From positions 18,661,364 through 18,725,363 of the forward strand of contig NC_081154.1 in the NCBI RefSeq assembly GCF_958295425.1: a DNA stretch of 64,000 nucleotides. Reading direction: 5' to 3'. A program made the position numbers and the translations under genes. This stretch comes from Solea solea (Eukaryota; Chordata; Actinopteri; Pleuronectiformes; Soleidae). The stretch's first letter is position 1, and each line of letters starts with the position of its first letter. Under the pieces are notes generated by a model that did no database searches, had not been told where the DNA came from, and saw only the letters and a list, made by a program, of their open reading frames with translations. Positions 55,179-64,000 of this stretch are shown piece after piece.

Positions 55179-56505
55179 GTCTTAAACTGAGTTGAGGTGA
55201 TTCCTCGTCTCCAGAACAGACATGTAGAGTTTCCCTGGTGTGAGCTTGGTGTGACAAAGCCGCTGGTTAACCGCTCTCTCATTACTGACTTGCATGTTTA
55301 AATCCTGGGAAGTCTAGTGATCTTGTTAGAGTTAAATAATCTTTATCAGTAGCAGCAGAGACTCGCAGAGTCCCAGCGGAACTGAATTTGACCTCATTAA
55401 TTATACCACAGCCTGATGTGGTCGCATCAGACCCACAGATCTTACTCAGGTAAGACTCAGAGGAATTAACATGAATCCGGTGACTCGTGGAGTCAGGTAG
55501 TCCTCGCTAATGTCCATTAACTATCACAAAACAGAACTTAATATTCTACTAGAATCGCACGTGTGTGAATTTGTTTCTTTACAGAAAACTGGATCCACAG
55601 CTCACTCTGACTTCATTAAAATGATGATGCTTCTGCATTCACACATTAAATATAGAAGCGAAAACTGTCTAAAGTTGTTTTTAAGTTAAGTTTTTTAAAG
55701 GAGTATATATAACTTTACAGTGTATAGAAACTTTTAAGATATTATCTGATGATAAAATCATGTTTCTGGTTCTCTGATTAACTTTAAACCAACATTTGAC
55801 TCCTTTGTTTGCTCCATTTTGGTCTGCACCACCTCCTGAGAACCATATCAAACAGTGTTGCTGCAAAATCCTAAACACACAGGAGACTTAAACCTTAATG
55901 AATAATAATGATTTGTGGAAGTGGAATGTTTTAATTTAATGTGGACTATTGGAAGATTAGCCACAGAGCTAAAAAACAAATAAAATTACACAGTTTAATA
56001 CACATTTTAAAAATCTATTAGATGAGAAACTTAAGCTGTGGCTTTAATTTTTGATGATGATGTCATTAGTATAGGTGCTATATATTACTACATACACTGA
56101 GAAGTACACAGCAGTGGTGTAGTCTATGTGATAAGCAAGTTTAGGATGTATAACACACTATAATTTGCTCTCATTTTCATAAGAAAACCAAATAAATATG
56201 ATCATGTGTACTCTTGTAGGTTATTGCAGTGCTGGACTGAATGCTACATGTAGCACTTTACTAGCATTGCACGCTAATCTATGCTACATATATATAGTAC
56301 TATAAACGTGTCATAACTGATTCAGAAGTGTTCGGTCTAAACCCACTTCTCCTCTGTCCACCATTTCCCCTTTCACCATAACCTATCTAGGCAGATGCTT
56401 CACATGTTTGAGTCTTAAGATTGTCTCTCCACTGACCCCTAGTGTTTGCACATTGTGTGAACAGTTGGTTTTTATTTTATTTCTCCATAATGTGGTAAAA
56501 GTTTC
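55179..56505. other. Unannotated non-coding stretch
   Basis: AT-rich; several GCTACATGTAGC-type words at 56240-56290. No gene. Confidence 0.5.
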
Positions 56506-56508
56506 TGC

Positions 56509-57343
56509 CTAAATATTAGAGCTGAATTTTATCAGTTATGCGATATATATCGATATTTTGTTTCCACAGAAAGTATCGATTTTTCAGCCGCGAATATCCA
56601 TACATTAAGTCCCATTCCAATCCTCTGTGTTCTGCCTGGCACTCTGCTCGCTGCCCATTTCCCAGTTCGCTTTTGCAGGAAGAGCGATTAGGTCCGCCAG
56701 CCGCTAGTGTCGCTGTAGAGCAGGGGTCACCAATTCAGTGCCCGTGGGCACCAGGTCGCCCCTAAGGACCACATGAGTCGTCCGCCGGCCTGTTCTAAAA
56801 ATAGCTCAAATAGCGGCACTTACCAGTGAGCTGCATCTAATTTTTTTTTTTTTTTTTCATAATCCAACAGCCCACAGAACAGAAAACCGTTGATTTCATC
56901 CAAAAGGGTGAACAAATCACCGGGACCCAGTATAGTAAAATATAGAAATAAAGCGTGGCATATTGATATTTATCTGTTTCCTATCATTGTTGATATTTAT
57001 TATGAGAAATCATTAACATGATCACTGTCTTCACATAGCTGAATATTATTAATAATAACATATAGTTAAAGGTAAATTGAGCAAATTGGCTATTTCATAT
57101 TTCATATTGTGTAATTGATGCTTTCAGTTTTCATTAATTCAATCCAAGTCAATGGAGCACTCACAAGATGTCACTAAAATCACACTGTCCCTTTAAAATC
57201 TTTCAGAAAATGATGGAATCGTATCGAATCGCATTGAATCGTATCGTTGGCTGAATATCGTGATATATATCGTATTGTGAGCTGAATATCGTGTATTGTA
57301 TCGTATTGTGAGATTAGTGTATCGCTACAGCCCTACTAAATAC
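56509..57343. mobile_element. 819-bp hAT-type element with 8-bp target duplication
   Basis: The element spans 56517-57335: TAGAGCTGAATT at the left, TAGGGCTGTAGC on the other strand at the right. Subterminal GATATATATCGATA words appear on both sides. It is flanked by CTAAATAT (56509-56516) and CTAAATAC (57336-57343), one mismatch. No transposase. A second element start and a poly(T) tract (56838-56857) lie inside. Confidence 0.82.
56719..56860 (+). mobile_element. Nested element fragment (CAGGGGTCACCAA end)
   Basis: CAGGGGTCACCAATTCAGTG, CCCGTGGGCACCAGGTCGCC and TAAAAATAGCTCAAATAGC resemble one end of a known vertebrate-type hAT MITE. No matching TTGGTGACCCCTG end is present, so only one end is inside the 819-bp element, stopping at a T20 run. 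Confidence 0.5.
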
Positions 57344-57479
57344 ATACAGTGTTGAATTGAATTAATCTCATCATAAAACCACAGTGAAATTTAATGTAAG
57401 TAAGCAAATCTTTCTGTTTATAACAGTGTGGTCCTGAATCTGAAGCCAATTCAGAGACTTTGACCATGATTAGAATGCA

Positions 57480-57985
57480 GCACAAATAAGATTTTTAAGT
57501 ATATCCAGATTGTATCTAGCTTGATTTTTTCTCGTCAGTGTGAGCAGCTAAAAAACACATAAGATCAGATTTTTCCAAAACTGATTCAAACCACATACGG
57601 AGGTGGTTTTCAAATGAGATTCTGATCAGATTTTTACAAATATGTTTCAATCTTAATGTAGATCTGATGTAGATCTGATGTAGATCTGATGTAGATCTGG
57701 AGAGACGCGTGTAAATCGACACAGTGGAAGACAATAGTTAAAAAATCTGAAGAAAGTTTGCCATTTGAGACAGAAGCAGTCACAGAGTTCTGTCGTGCAT
57801 TTTAGCTAATCGGTTTAGACTACTTGTTGTTCTGGGGGCGTGGCCTGTTACTATAGAAATCCATGTGGAAGACGGGATTGGATAATGTCAACATGGACAC
57901 ATGCAGATCTGATCGCTTGCGAAATATAATGTAAACAGTTGGTCAGAAAGATCAGATTCTGAATATGAATATGCTTCTAAAAGCT
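57480..57985 (+). repeat. Dispersed repeat rich in GATCAGATTTTT words, with 11-bp tandem repeat
   Basis: AAGATCAGATTTTTCC, GATTCTGATCAGATTTTTAC and CAGAAAGATCAGATTCTG recur. Bases 57655-57699 are four tandem GATGTAGATCT units. Limits approximate. Confidence 0.55.
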
Positions 57986-58299
57986 CTAAAAGCCAAAGTT
58001 AAAAAAACTCCATCAAAAGATTTCCGTGTGTGAGTTAAAGAGCTGACAGCCATGACATGTGACCTCACGCTGCGTCACTCTCTCCAGAGACGAGGATCAA
58101 TCAGAGGGAAAACTTTTCACTGAAGAGACCAGACCGAGTCTGCAGCCAAGACCACATGAGTCCTGAGACCTGGTTTCACCTCCCACCATGTTCCGTCATA
58201 GAGCTTGAAATATTTGCTCGGAGCCAATCACAGAAAAATCCACCGGGAGCTGATTGTAAAAATAAAGATGGCCACGGTTGTATGGATCACACTGTGCAG

Positions 58300-58300
<1 letters not shown>
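57986..58300. other. Unannotated non-coding stretch
   Basis: No gene; leads into the GT and CTG tracts. Confidence 0.5.

Positions 58301-58303
<3 letters not shown>

Positions 58304-58335
<32 letters not shown>
58304..58335. repeat. (GT)16 microsatellite
   Basis: Perfect TG repeat, 44 bp before a CTG tract. Confidence 0.97.
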
Positions 58336-58337
<2 letters not shown>

Positions 58338-58378
58338 AGAGACTGCAGCAGACTCTGACCCATTTCCTCGTGAATCAT

Positions 58379-58407
58379 GCTGCTGCTGCTGCTGCTGCTG
58401 CTGCTGT
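58379..58407 (+). repeat. (CTG)9 trinucleotide repeat
   Basis: Uninterrupted GCT/CTG run ending CTGTAGCC. Overlapping short frames read poly-C or poly-A and are not genes. Confidence 0.97.
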
Positions 58408-59100
58408 AGCCAGGAAACACACAGCATTCATTTACTGCTTCAGTCTACCAGCAAACACCTGAGCTGATCCAAAAACACCTGAGCAGGACAACAAACACAA
58501 ACACACTGGCTGAACTCAACCTGGGAGGAAACACAGTTTATCTGAGAGGATTCAAACACAACTGTCCACAGTTGCATTCTGATTCTTAAGTTAAGAGCAG
58601 AGGTTAAAAATGATCCATATATCTGAGACAGAGGAGGAAGTGTTTACATGACGGACCAGGAAATGAACGCAATACTGTACACGAGGAAGTGGATTTTATT
58701 TATTTATTGTTGGGATTCATGCCTTTAAATACAGTATTATTAATATATAATATTATATGTGATACATAGTTTTTAGTATACATGTTATACCATTTTATTG
58801 CTACATTTTCTGAATACAGTATTTTCTTTTTCTTCCTGGTGTTTTAAGGTGTATGCTTATTATTTCTGCTGCTAAATATTGCAAATGTCCTCTTATAATC
58901 TTATTTCAGATATGGTAGTTACCTTGTTTTTAAAATGTCATTTATTTACATTTAATTAGATCCTATTTTCTATGTTTGTTTTCAGTTTCATTTTCACATA
59001 TTGCTGTTTTGACATTGACTGTGTGCCTGGTTTTACTTCCGAAAATCACTAATAATAATAATTAATAAAAATGTAACCATGATTTTCAATGTCAGATTAC
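58408..59100. other. Unannotated non-coding stretch
   Basis: AT-rich from 58680, with TATTATTAATATATAATATT near 58735. No gene. Confidence 0.5.
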
Positions 59101-59139
59101 CGTGTCGTCGAGACAGCCACTGCACAGCAGAGTGGAGTT

Positions 59140-59410
59140 GCTTAGGAAGTTGTTAGCAATGTTGTAATAGATGGAAGAGTTAGCATCGCGCTAATGCTCC
59201 ATGTCGTTAAAGTATTAACCTTTTCTGGTTGTAGGATCTTTGTCCTTAAGCCCCTCCCACCAGATGATCACTGACACACTCAAACAGATGAGTAAAAGCA
59301 ATTTTCTCAATTCTGACAGGCTCCGCCCATATTGATGTCTAAAAACTGCAACTCAAATTGTGGTGTTCCTCAAGGCTCAAGTGTAGGTCCCCTATTTTTT
59401 TGACGTTTTG
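59140..59410 (+). mobile_element. LINE-like remnant with GVPQGS motif, copy 1
   Basis: Bases 59362-59400 read, in frame, GVPQGSSVGPLFF, matching the conserved GVPQGSxLGPLLF box of LINE reverse transcriptases. It is preceded by TCTGACAGGCTCCGCCCATA and CCTTAAGCCCCTCCCACC, shared with copies 2 and 3. The upstream frame is broken, so it is a dead fragment. The LINE clade is not assignable. Confidence 0.5.
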
Positions 59411-59985
59411 ATGTTTATTTTTAGTTGGTATGATTACAATGAAGATCAAATAATTCCAAAATATGAAACAAAAGCAAAATATGTATGGAAAGCTAAATAA
59501 AATATAAAATTAAATGTTGACGAAGACAGAGGCAGCTATACAACAGGTAGAAAGTATTACAATAAAATATTAAATATTAGAATAAAATACCAAACTCCAC
59601 AGTGATACACGGATAATTCAACCAGGTAACAAAAAAATCCCTTATTAAGGTGCAGAGATTCATATTAAATCTTTAATAATGATGATATACAGTATACAAA
59701 TATCTATCCACATGGTTATAAGAAAAGACATTTTTGCAGAAAAAAACTGACCCTTCCAAGACAGTATGGACAGATGGATAAATAACCATACAGTAATGAA
59801 ATATCACAAAGGAGTTTTTGTTGCCAAACGTGTGTCACAGCTGACTCATGTATGTAACTTCTGTTGCAGAATCACATTCATATTCACGTTGTGTAGAAAA
59901 ATCTTTTTGCTGCCGTACACAAAAGAGTGGACGGCCAGACTGACTGACTGACTGACGAGCGCGAGTCTTCAAACGCGAGCGGCAC
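59411..59985. other. Unannotated non-coding stretch with CTGA tract
   Basis: AT-rich; (CTGA)5 at 59937-59956. No gene. Confidence 0.5.
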
Positions 59986-59988
59986 AGG

Positions 59989-60031
59989 ATGCAAATATTC
60001 AATTATGCAAATGTGGGCTTCAGATTAATTA
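59989..60031 (+). promoter_or_regulatory. Paired octamer sites plus ATTAATTA
   Basis: Two perfect ATGCAAAT octamers (59989-59996 and 60005-60012, 16 bp start to start), then ATTAATTA at 60024-60031. ATGCAAAT is the POU-domain (Oct) site and ATTAATTA a homeodomain-type word (known). Surrounding DNA to 60480 is GC-richer and unrepetitive. An enhancer is an inference; no occupancy or conservation data are available. Confidence 0.45.
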
Positions 60032-60990
60032 GACACGAGCTTGGGTTGGCTGATCCGTCGCGTTTGTCGCGGCGTTACAAAAGAGAGAGCGGACCCCGGC
60101 GCGTTTAAAAACCGCAATTACCATCATCTGACAGCGACCCCCTTCCAGCTCGGGCTGGGAGATCGCTCTAATTGCCTCGGCGATGGCGCAGTCTCGAAGA
60201 CGAGGGACTGCTCCGCCGCCTCCTGCTCCACACACAGCGCTGGACGCCAGGCTGAGACGTCGGAGCCAGGAATGCATGGCAGATCCATCTGTGGGCCTGA
60301 ATCTCAATTACAGCAGAGACACAGAGGGACTGAGGGACGAGGTGAGAGGGAGACACGAGGTGCTGGTCGGAGGACAGAAGGAGGGGGCCGGGGTACGGTG
60401 GCCCCGGACGACCTCGACATGTCGGTGCGTTCAGATTTTGTGTCCGTGTGCAGAAATCCATGAAAAGTGAAACGGTTTTTGACCACATACTGAGCCGCGG
60501 CGAGCAGCTGACACAGGACAGATGGTCGGTTTCATGTTTGCTTCGTGAGTGTGAAAGAAAAAGAGAAAAAAGACCAACATTTATATTAATTTCACTCAGA
60601 AATCTGCTTTAAATGTAACAGACGTCTGCAAAAATCATCCAGTGTCAACCAAAGCTCTGAGGGATCCGTACTTTGAACAAAAGTTTCTAATCTAAATTTC
60701 AAGCCTTAAGTTTTAAAAATTCAGCTTCCTTGTAGAGTGCGTTTTTTAAATATCAACAAATTAGTTCACACAATGTTTGTGTCTTTCAGCTCCACACAAC
60801 TCTCTCTGGGTTTTGTTTTTGTGTCTGTGGAGACATGGCTCAATGGAGGGAAGGCAAAACAGCTACGTGAGTAAAGCAAGAAGGCGGCAAACTTTAGGTT
60901 TGGAAACTAATGGATTCTCTGAAACACGAATGAGCCAAAAGGAATTTTGAAAGACAACTTTACGTAAAGGAATTAGCCCCAGTTCTCTGA
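60032..60990. other. GC-rich non-coding block, candidate conserved element
   Basis: Bases 60040-60470 have many CG dinucleotides, ACCGCAATTACCATCATC and TCTAATTGCCTCGGCGATGG. Open frames exist on both strands (140 codons plus, 106 minus), as expected by chance in GC-rich DNA. None has a domain or a defendable splice context. From 60540 on, AT-rich unique DNA. Confidence 0.4.
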
Positions 60991-60996
60991 AACATG

Positions 60997-61693
60997 ATCG
61001 AGAGTAGTGATGGGAAGTTCGACTCTTCTTACTGACTCGGATCTTTTACTCTCGGACAGTAAATTGAACTAATCTTTTTTTGAGTCATTTCGTTCATTTC
61101 GTTCATTTTTACAGCGGGTGGCGCTGTATCCCTCTTGTGGGCTTTGTAAAAAAGACTGCGGTTCTCAAACACTTAACACTGTAGGCAACATCGTTTTGCT
61201 TCAGCTGACAAAGTATAATAAACAAAATGCAATTCAAACCATATGAAACCCTAGGAAAGCAAATACACACCTCAATAAAGTGACAAGTGACTTGTGTCCT
61301 GTATCCTCTCTGCCATTGTTGTTTAACAGCACGACAGTGACTCGGTAGCTGTCACGTGACCTGAGGACGGACACTCGCTCAGTTGAGTGAATCCTGAACT
61401 AATCATTTCTGTTTCCTTTCCTGCTGAGCTTATGCAGCTGCCTGCCATCATGTGGCGAAGGAAGGTACTGCATGAAAATGAACGAACCACTCGGTTGAGT
61501 GAATCCTGAACTAATCATTTCTGTTTCCTGTCCTGCTGACTGAACTTATGCAGCTGCCTGCCCTGTGGTGAAGGAAGGTACTGCATGAAAATGAACGAAT
61601 CACTCACTGAGACGACCCATTACTCCCGAGTCATATAAAAGATTAGTTAATTTTGAACGAATCGTTCACGAACGACACATCACTAATCGAGAG
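60997..61693. mobile_element. 681-bp hAT-type element with perfect 8-bp target duplication
   Basis: The element spans 61005-61685. Left end TAGTGATGGGAAGTTCG; right end, reverse-complemented, TAGTGATGTGTCGTTCG (14 of 17 match). Both sides carry ATCGAGAG (60997-61004 and 61686-61693) exactly. GAACGAATCGTTCACGAACG sits near the right end and TCATTTCGTTCATTTCGTTC near the left. Inside, a 112-bp unit beginning GTTGAGTGAATCCTGAAC is tandemly duplicated (61382 and 61494). No transposase is present, so it is non-autonomous. Confidence 0.9.
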
Positions 61694-61739
61694 ATGACAA
61701 ATATGCAAAATTCTGCCTCAAAAAATACCGTGCAACAAA

Positions 61740-61795
61740 TATGCACTCACTCACTCATTCACTTTTATCCTACACATGAGGTTCGTGAGGGCTGA
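61740..61795 (-). repeat. Fragment of the GTTAATTG-family repeat
   Basis: CTCACTCATTCACTTTTATC then CTACACATGAGGTTCGTGAG is the reverse complement of the 3' end seen at 22.4 kb. Confidence 0.55.
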
Positions 61796-62010
61796 TTAAC
61801 CTTTCTGGATGGAGGCTCTCTGTCCTTAAGATCCCCCTAGCAGATGGGCGTTGACAAACATAAACGAATAATGAGCCAAAGCAACTTTCTCAACTCTGAC
61901 AGGCTCCGCCCATATTGACTTTGTTTCTTTTATAATCATCCAAAAATAAACAAAAACTGGAATTATGGTGTTCCTCATGACTCAAGTGTAGGTCTTCCAA
62001 CTTTTTAAAA
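61796..62010 (+). mobile_element. LINE-like remnant, copy 2 (motif decayed)
   Basis: Shares TCTGACAGGCTCCGCCCATA and TCTGTCCTTAAG with copy 1. The RT box at 61968-62006 reads GVPHDSSVGLPTF, with three or more damaging changes. Confidence 0.45.
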
Positions 62011-62154
62011 TGGATTATTTTGTGTGTTTTCTGCAGTGCTGGAAGTGTTACTACTGCTAAAATAGAAGTTAGATGGTTAGCATCAAGCTAACTGTCTTAA
62101 ATGTGCACTTAAAGCTGTAGTCACCACATGGTTGAGTGTTGACTATTTTAGGTC

Positions 62155-62380
62155 GTTAAAGTACTAATATTTTGGGATTACTCTTAAACTCCTCCCACCA
62201 CACGAGCACAGATAGACTCGCACACGTCACGCGGGTCACATGGCCCAAGTCAATTTCCTGATTTCGGACAGGTTTTAATGCGATCATTGGCACTTTAAGA
62301 AAAAAGTATTCTACACACTATTAGTTGAATTGTGTTGTTCCTCAAGGTTCAAGTTTAGGCCCTCTACTTTTTTAACTGAC
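62155..62380 (+). mobile_element. LINE-like remnant, copy 3
   Basis: CGTTAAAGTACTAATATTTT and CTTAAACTCCTCCCACCA align with copy 1. Bases 62334-62372 read VVPQGSSLGPLLF, the best-preserved RT box of the three. The upstream frame is broken. Confidence 0.5.
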
Positions 62381-63590
62381 ACCAATAGTAATAATAGTCA
62401 TAATAGACTCTAAGACTTCTTTTCTTGTTTGTTTCTTGAGTGTTGTTCTTGACATTCCCACAAAATGGATGTGTACATGCAGCAGCTACTCAGTAGAGTA
62501 GCCAATAGAGACAGCGCCCTCTTTCTTTTTCACTATCAGAACTGCCCTCGGACATCAAAATCTGTCATTGTGAGAAAGACGACGAGAAAATAAGTCTCTT
62601 TCCGTTAACTCAATTTACCTTGGGCTGTCAGGTTATTCCAAATAATAACACAATAACAACACAAACATGTTGCCTACCCCGGCTTTAAACACTCTCACAA
62701 CTCTAACTCCAGAGCCAGAGAACCCGAGAGAACTCTTATCTTTGTGTCCAGGTGAACGTGTGTGTACCTGCAAACATCTGCAGTGATGCTACCTGGACCA
62801 TACTCAACAAACACACACTGGCAGAGATACCAAACACCTGCTGTCAAACACACAGGACGTTAGCATCAGGATGCAAACAGGGACTGGTCGGCAGCATCTT
62901 ATTGGACGTTGAGATCCAAAAATGTGGTGGTTCCCCTGTGGAGTGGAAGTACAGCTGCCGTCCAAGAGCTAAAAAATCCCTGTAATTAGGCAGATTCAGA
63001 GCTGCCAGTATACACAACACTCACATTCAGACAAACTCTCCCGGCTTCTTCGATTCTTCTTATCTGATTGATCGGGATCAAGAGACGCAGCAGAAACCGA
63101 TGTCAACGATCTGCTCAGACACGTTTCCGCAAAGGAAGAAAGAGAAAGAGCTCGCAGCTCGTTTAAGCAGCAGAAAAATGATTAAAGCTTTAAAAAGAAG
63201 CACGACTTCTGCTCAACTGAGAATTCCACTTAAAGGATGTGTCACCAGTAAATACCCACACAACCTCCTCCTCTCTCTGTTTCTTTCTTTATGGATTCCA
63301 CCACCTGGCACTGATGTCGCGCCGACGCTTTGCTGCACACGTCTTTTGACTTCAAAGCGGGCGAGAGAACAAAAGCGTGAAGGAGCTTCTGCGTCGCCGA
63401 CAGTGTGAGGAAAACCACAGATTTCACAGCGGCTAATAGAATCCCTGTGCGTTTTTCAGAGGGAATAAAACGTCTAAATCCTGCTCCGCGTTCCTCTCAC
63501 CTACACTCGTCCAAAGTGATTGGATTCATTAAAAAAAAAACACCCCAAAAAAAAAAAAATCCTCTTCAAGTAATTGCGCCTTATCTATGG
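62381..63590. other. Unannotated non-coding stretch
   Basis: A-rich tracts at 63530-63560. Plus-strand frames of 77 and 102 codons have no domain. No gene called. Confidence 0.5.
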
Positions 63591-63830
63591 CAGAGTAAAT
63601 ATTCAATTAATGCTGCCTTTTTTTAATAACTAAGATGCCTCTGATCCACCGCGCGCAGCTTCGCTTTGTCTCCACCGTTAATTAAAATTTATCTTTAGAG
63701 GTCAATTAAATTTCCTTTAACTATTCATTAGCCGCCGAACGGAGCAGCACAAAATATCTATTAAAGACAGAGAGTTCATCTCACTGTGTTTCTTTTTTTT
63801 ACGAGTGTGTGGTAATCTTTTACTTCCTCT
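63591..63830. other. Candidate conserved non-coding element
   Basis: Repeated TTAATTAAA, CAATTAAAT, ATTCAATTAATGC and CTATTCATTAGCC words between unique GC-containing segments (CCACCGCGCGCAGCTTCGC). Resembles vertebrate developmental enhancers in style; conservation is not shown. Confidence 0.35.
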
Positions 63831-63856
63831 TGGTCAGTAAGTGGCCTTAAACCGTC

Positions 63857-63882
63857 CGTGTGTGTGTGTGTGTGTGTGTGTG
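63857..63882. repeat. (GT)13 microsatellite
   Basis: Perfect TG repeat near the window end; the remaining 120 bp hold nothing recognisable. Confidence 0.95.
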
Positions 63883-64000
63883 ATGAGAGAGCGACACTGA
63901 GTCGAAGCGGAAGCTTTTTCCCTCGCTCGGCCAAGGCTGACTGGCTGCCAAACAGGCAGAGACGGAGCGCGGATGAATCAGCAGTGACAAGGTGAAGCCA

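Noticed and set aside
60041..60488. Overlapping 140-codon plus and 106-codon minus frames
   Set aside because: GC-rich DNA gives long frames by chance on both strands; no domain and no splice context.

Overview
The window reads as non-coding nuclear DNA of a ray-finned (teleost) fish. It is dense in (GT)n/(AC)n microsatellites and minisatellites. It also carries repeat types familiar from teleost genomes: tRNA-derived SINEs with the CACTGTTGCCTCACAGCAAG-type head, the TTTAGCAGACACTTTTATCC repeat, the CTCATGTGGAGGATAAAGC repeat, a 5'-truncated RTE-like LINE tail, and short hAT-type elements with 8-bp target duplications. The teleost call rests on recognising these families by eye, not on an alignment; the species cannot be named.

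No protein-coding gene, exon, tRNA, rRNA or other RNA gene could be supported on either strand. Every open frame is under 190 codons. None resembles a known domain apart from degraded reverse-transcriptase remnants. The longest frames lie in low-complexity or tandem-repeat DNA, or overlap another frame antisense with no recognisable homology. The window is either an intergenic gene-poor block or part of a very large intron; the sequence alone does not separate these.

Layout. 0-6 kb: three copies of an imperfect inverted-repeat (foldback) element, four arrays of a roughly 20-bp AATTCTGACTTTAATCT satellite, and a 0.2-kb direct duplication. 6-13 kb: a dispersed repeat, a tRNA-type SINE and mostly unique DNA with patches rich in TAATTA words. 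13.5-20.2 kb: a long dispersed repeat (14.4-15.2 kb), a 1.35-kb satellite built from 12-mers (17.1-18.5 kb) and a 32-bp minisatellite (19.9-20.2 kb). 21.8-27 kb: SINE remnants, an AAT microsatellite, an RTE-like LINE tail and AT-rich tracts. 28-36 kb: a perfect 18-bp-arm palindrome, an array of GATGCATTCAAGGAACCT, an AT-rich block and a GAGACCAAGAC array. 36-47 kb: SINEs, teleost dispersed repeats, a GGGACAGA array and a 322-bp hAT-type MITE. 49-55 kb: foldback copies in the opposite orientation, including a paired filled and hairpin-less copy, then two GGTT-based arrays with 96-bp and 277-bp higher-order periods. 55-64 kb: a SINE, an 819-bp and a 681-bp hAT-type element, three related segments carrying a reverse-transcriptase GVPQGS-like motif, and a GC-richer block with paired octamer (ATGCAAAT) sites near TAATTA words that looks like a candidate conserved non-coding element.

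No cooperating gene system was found. The best leads are the foldback family, with a possible empty-site copy beside a filled copy, the TSD-flanked hAT-type elements, and a few candidate regulatory patches that need cross-species alignment.
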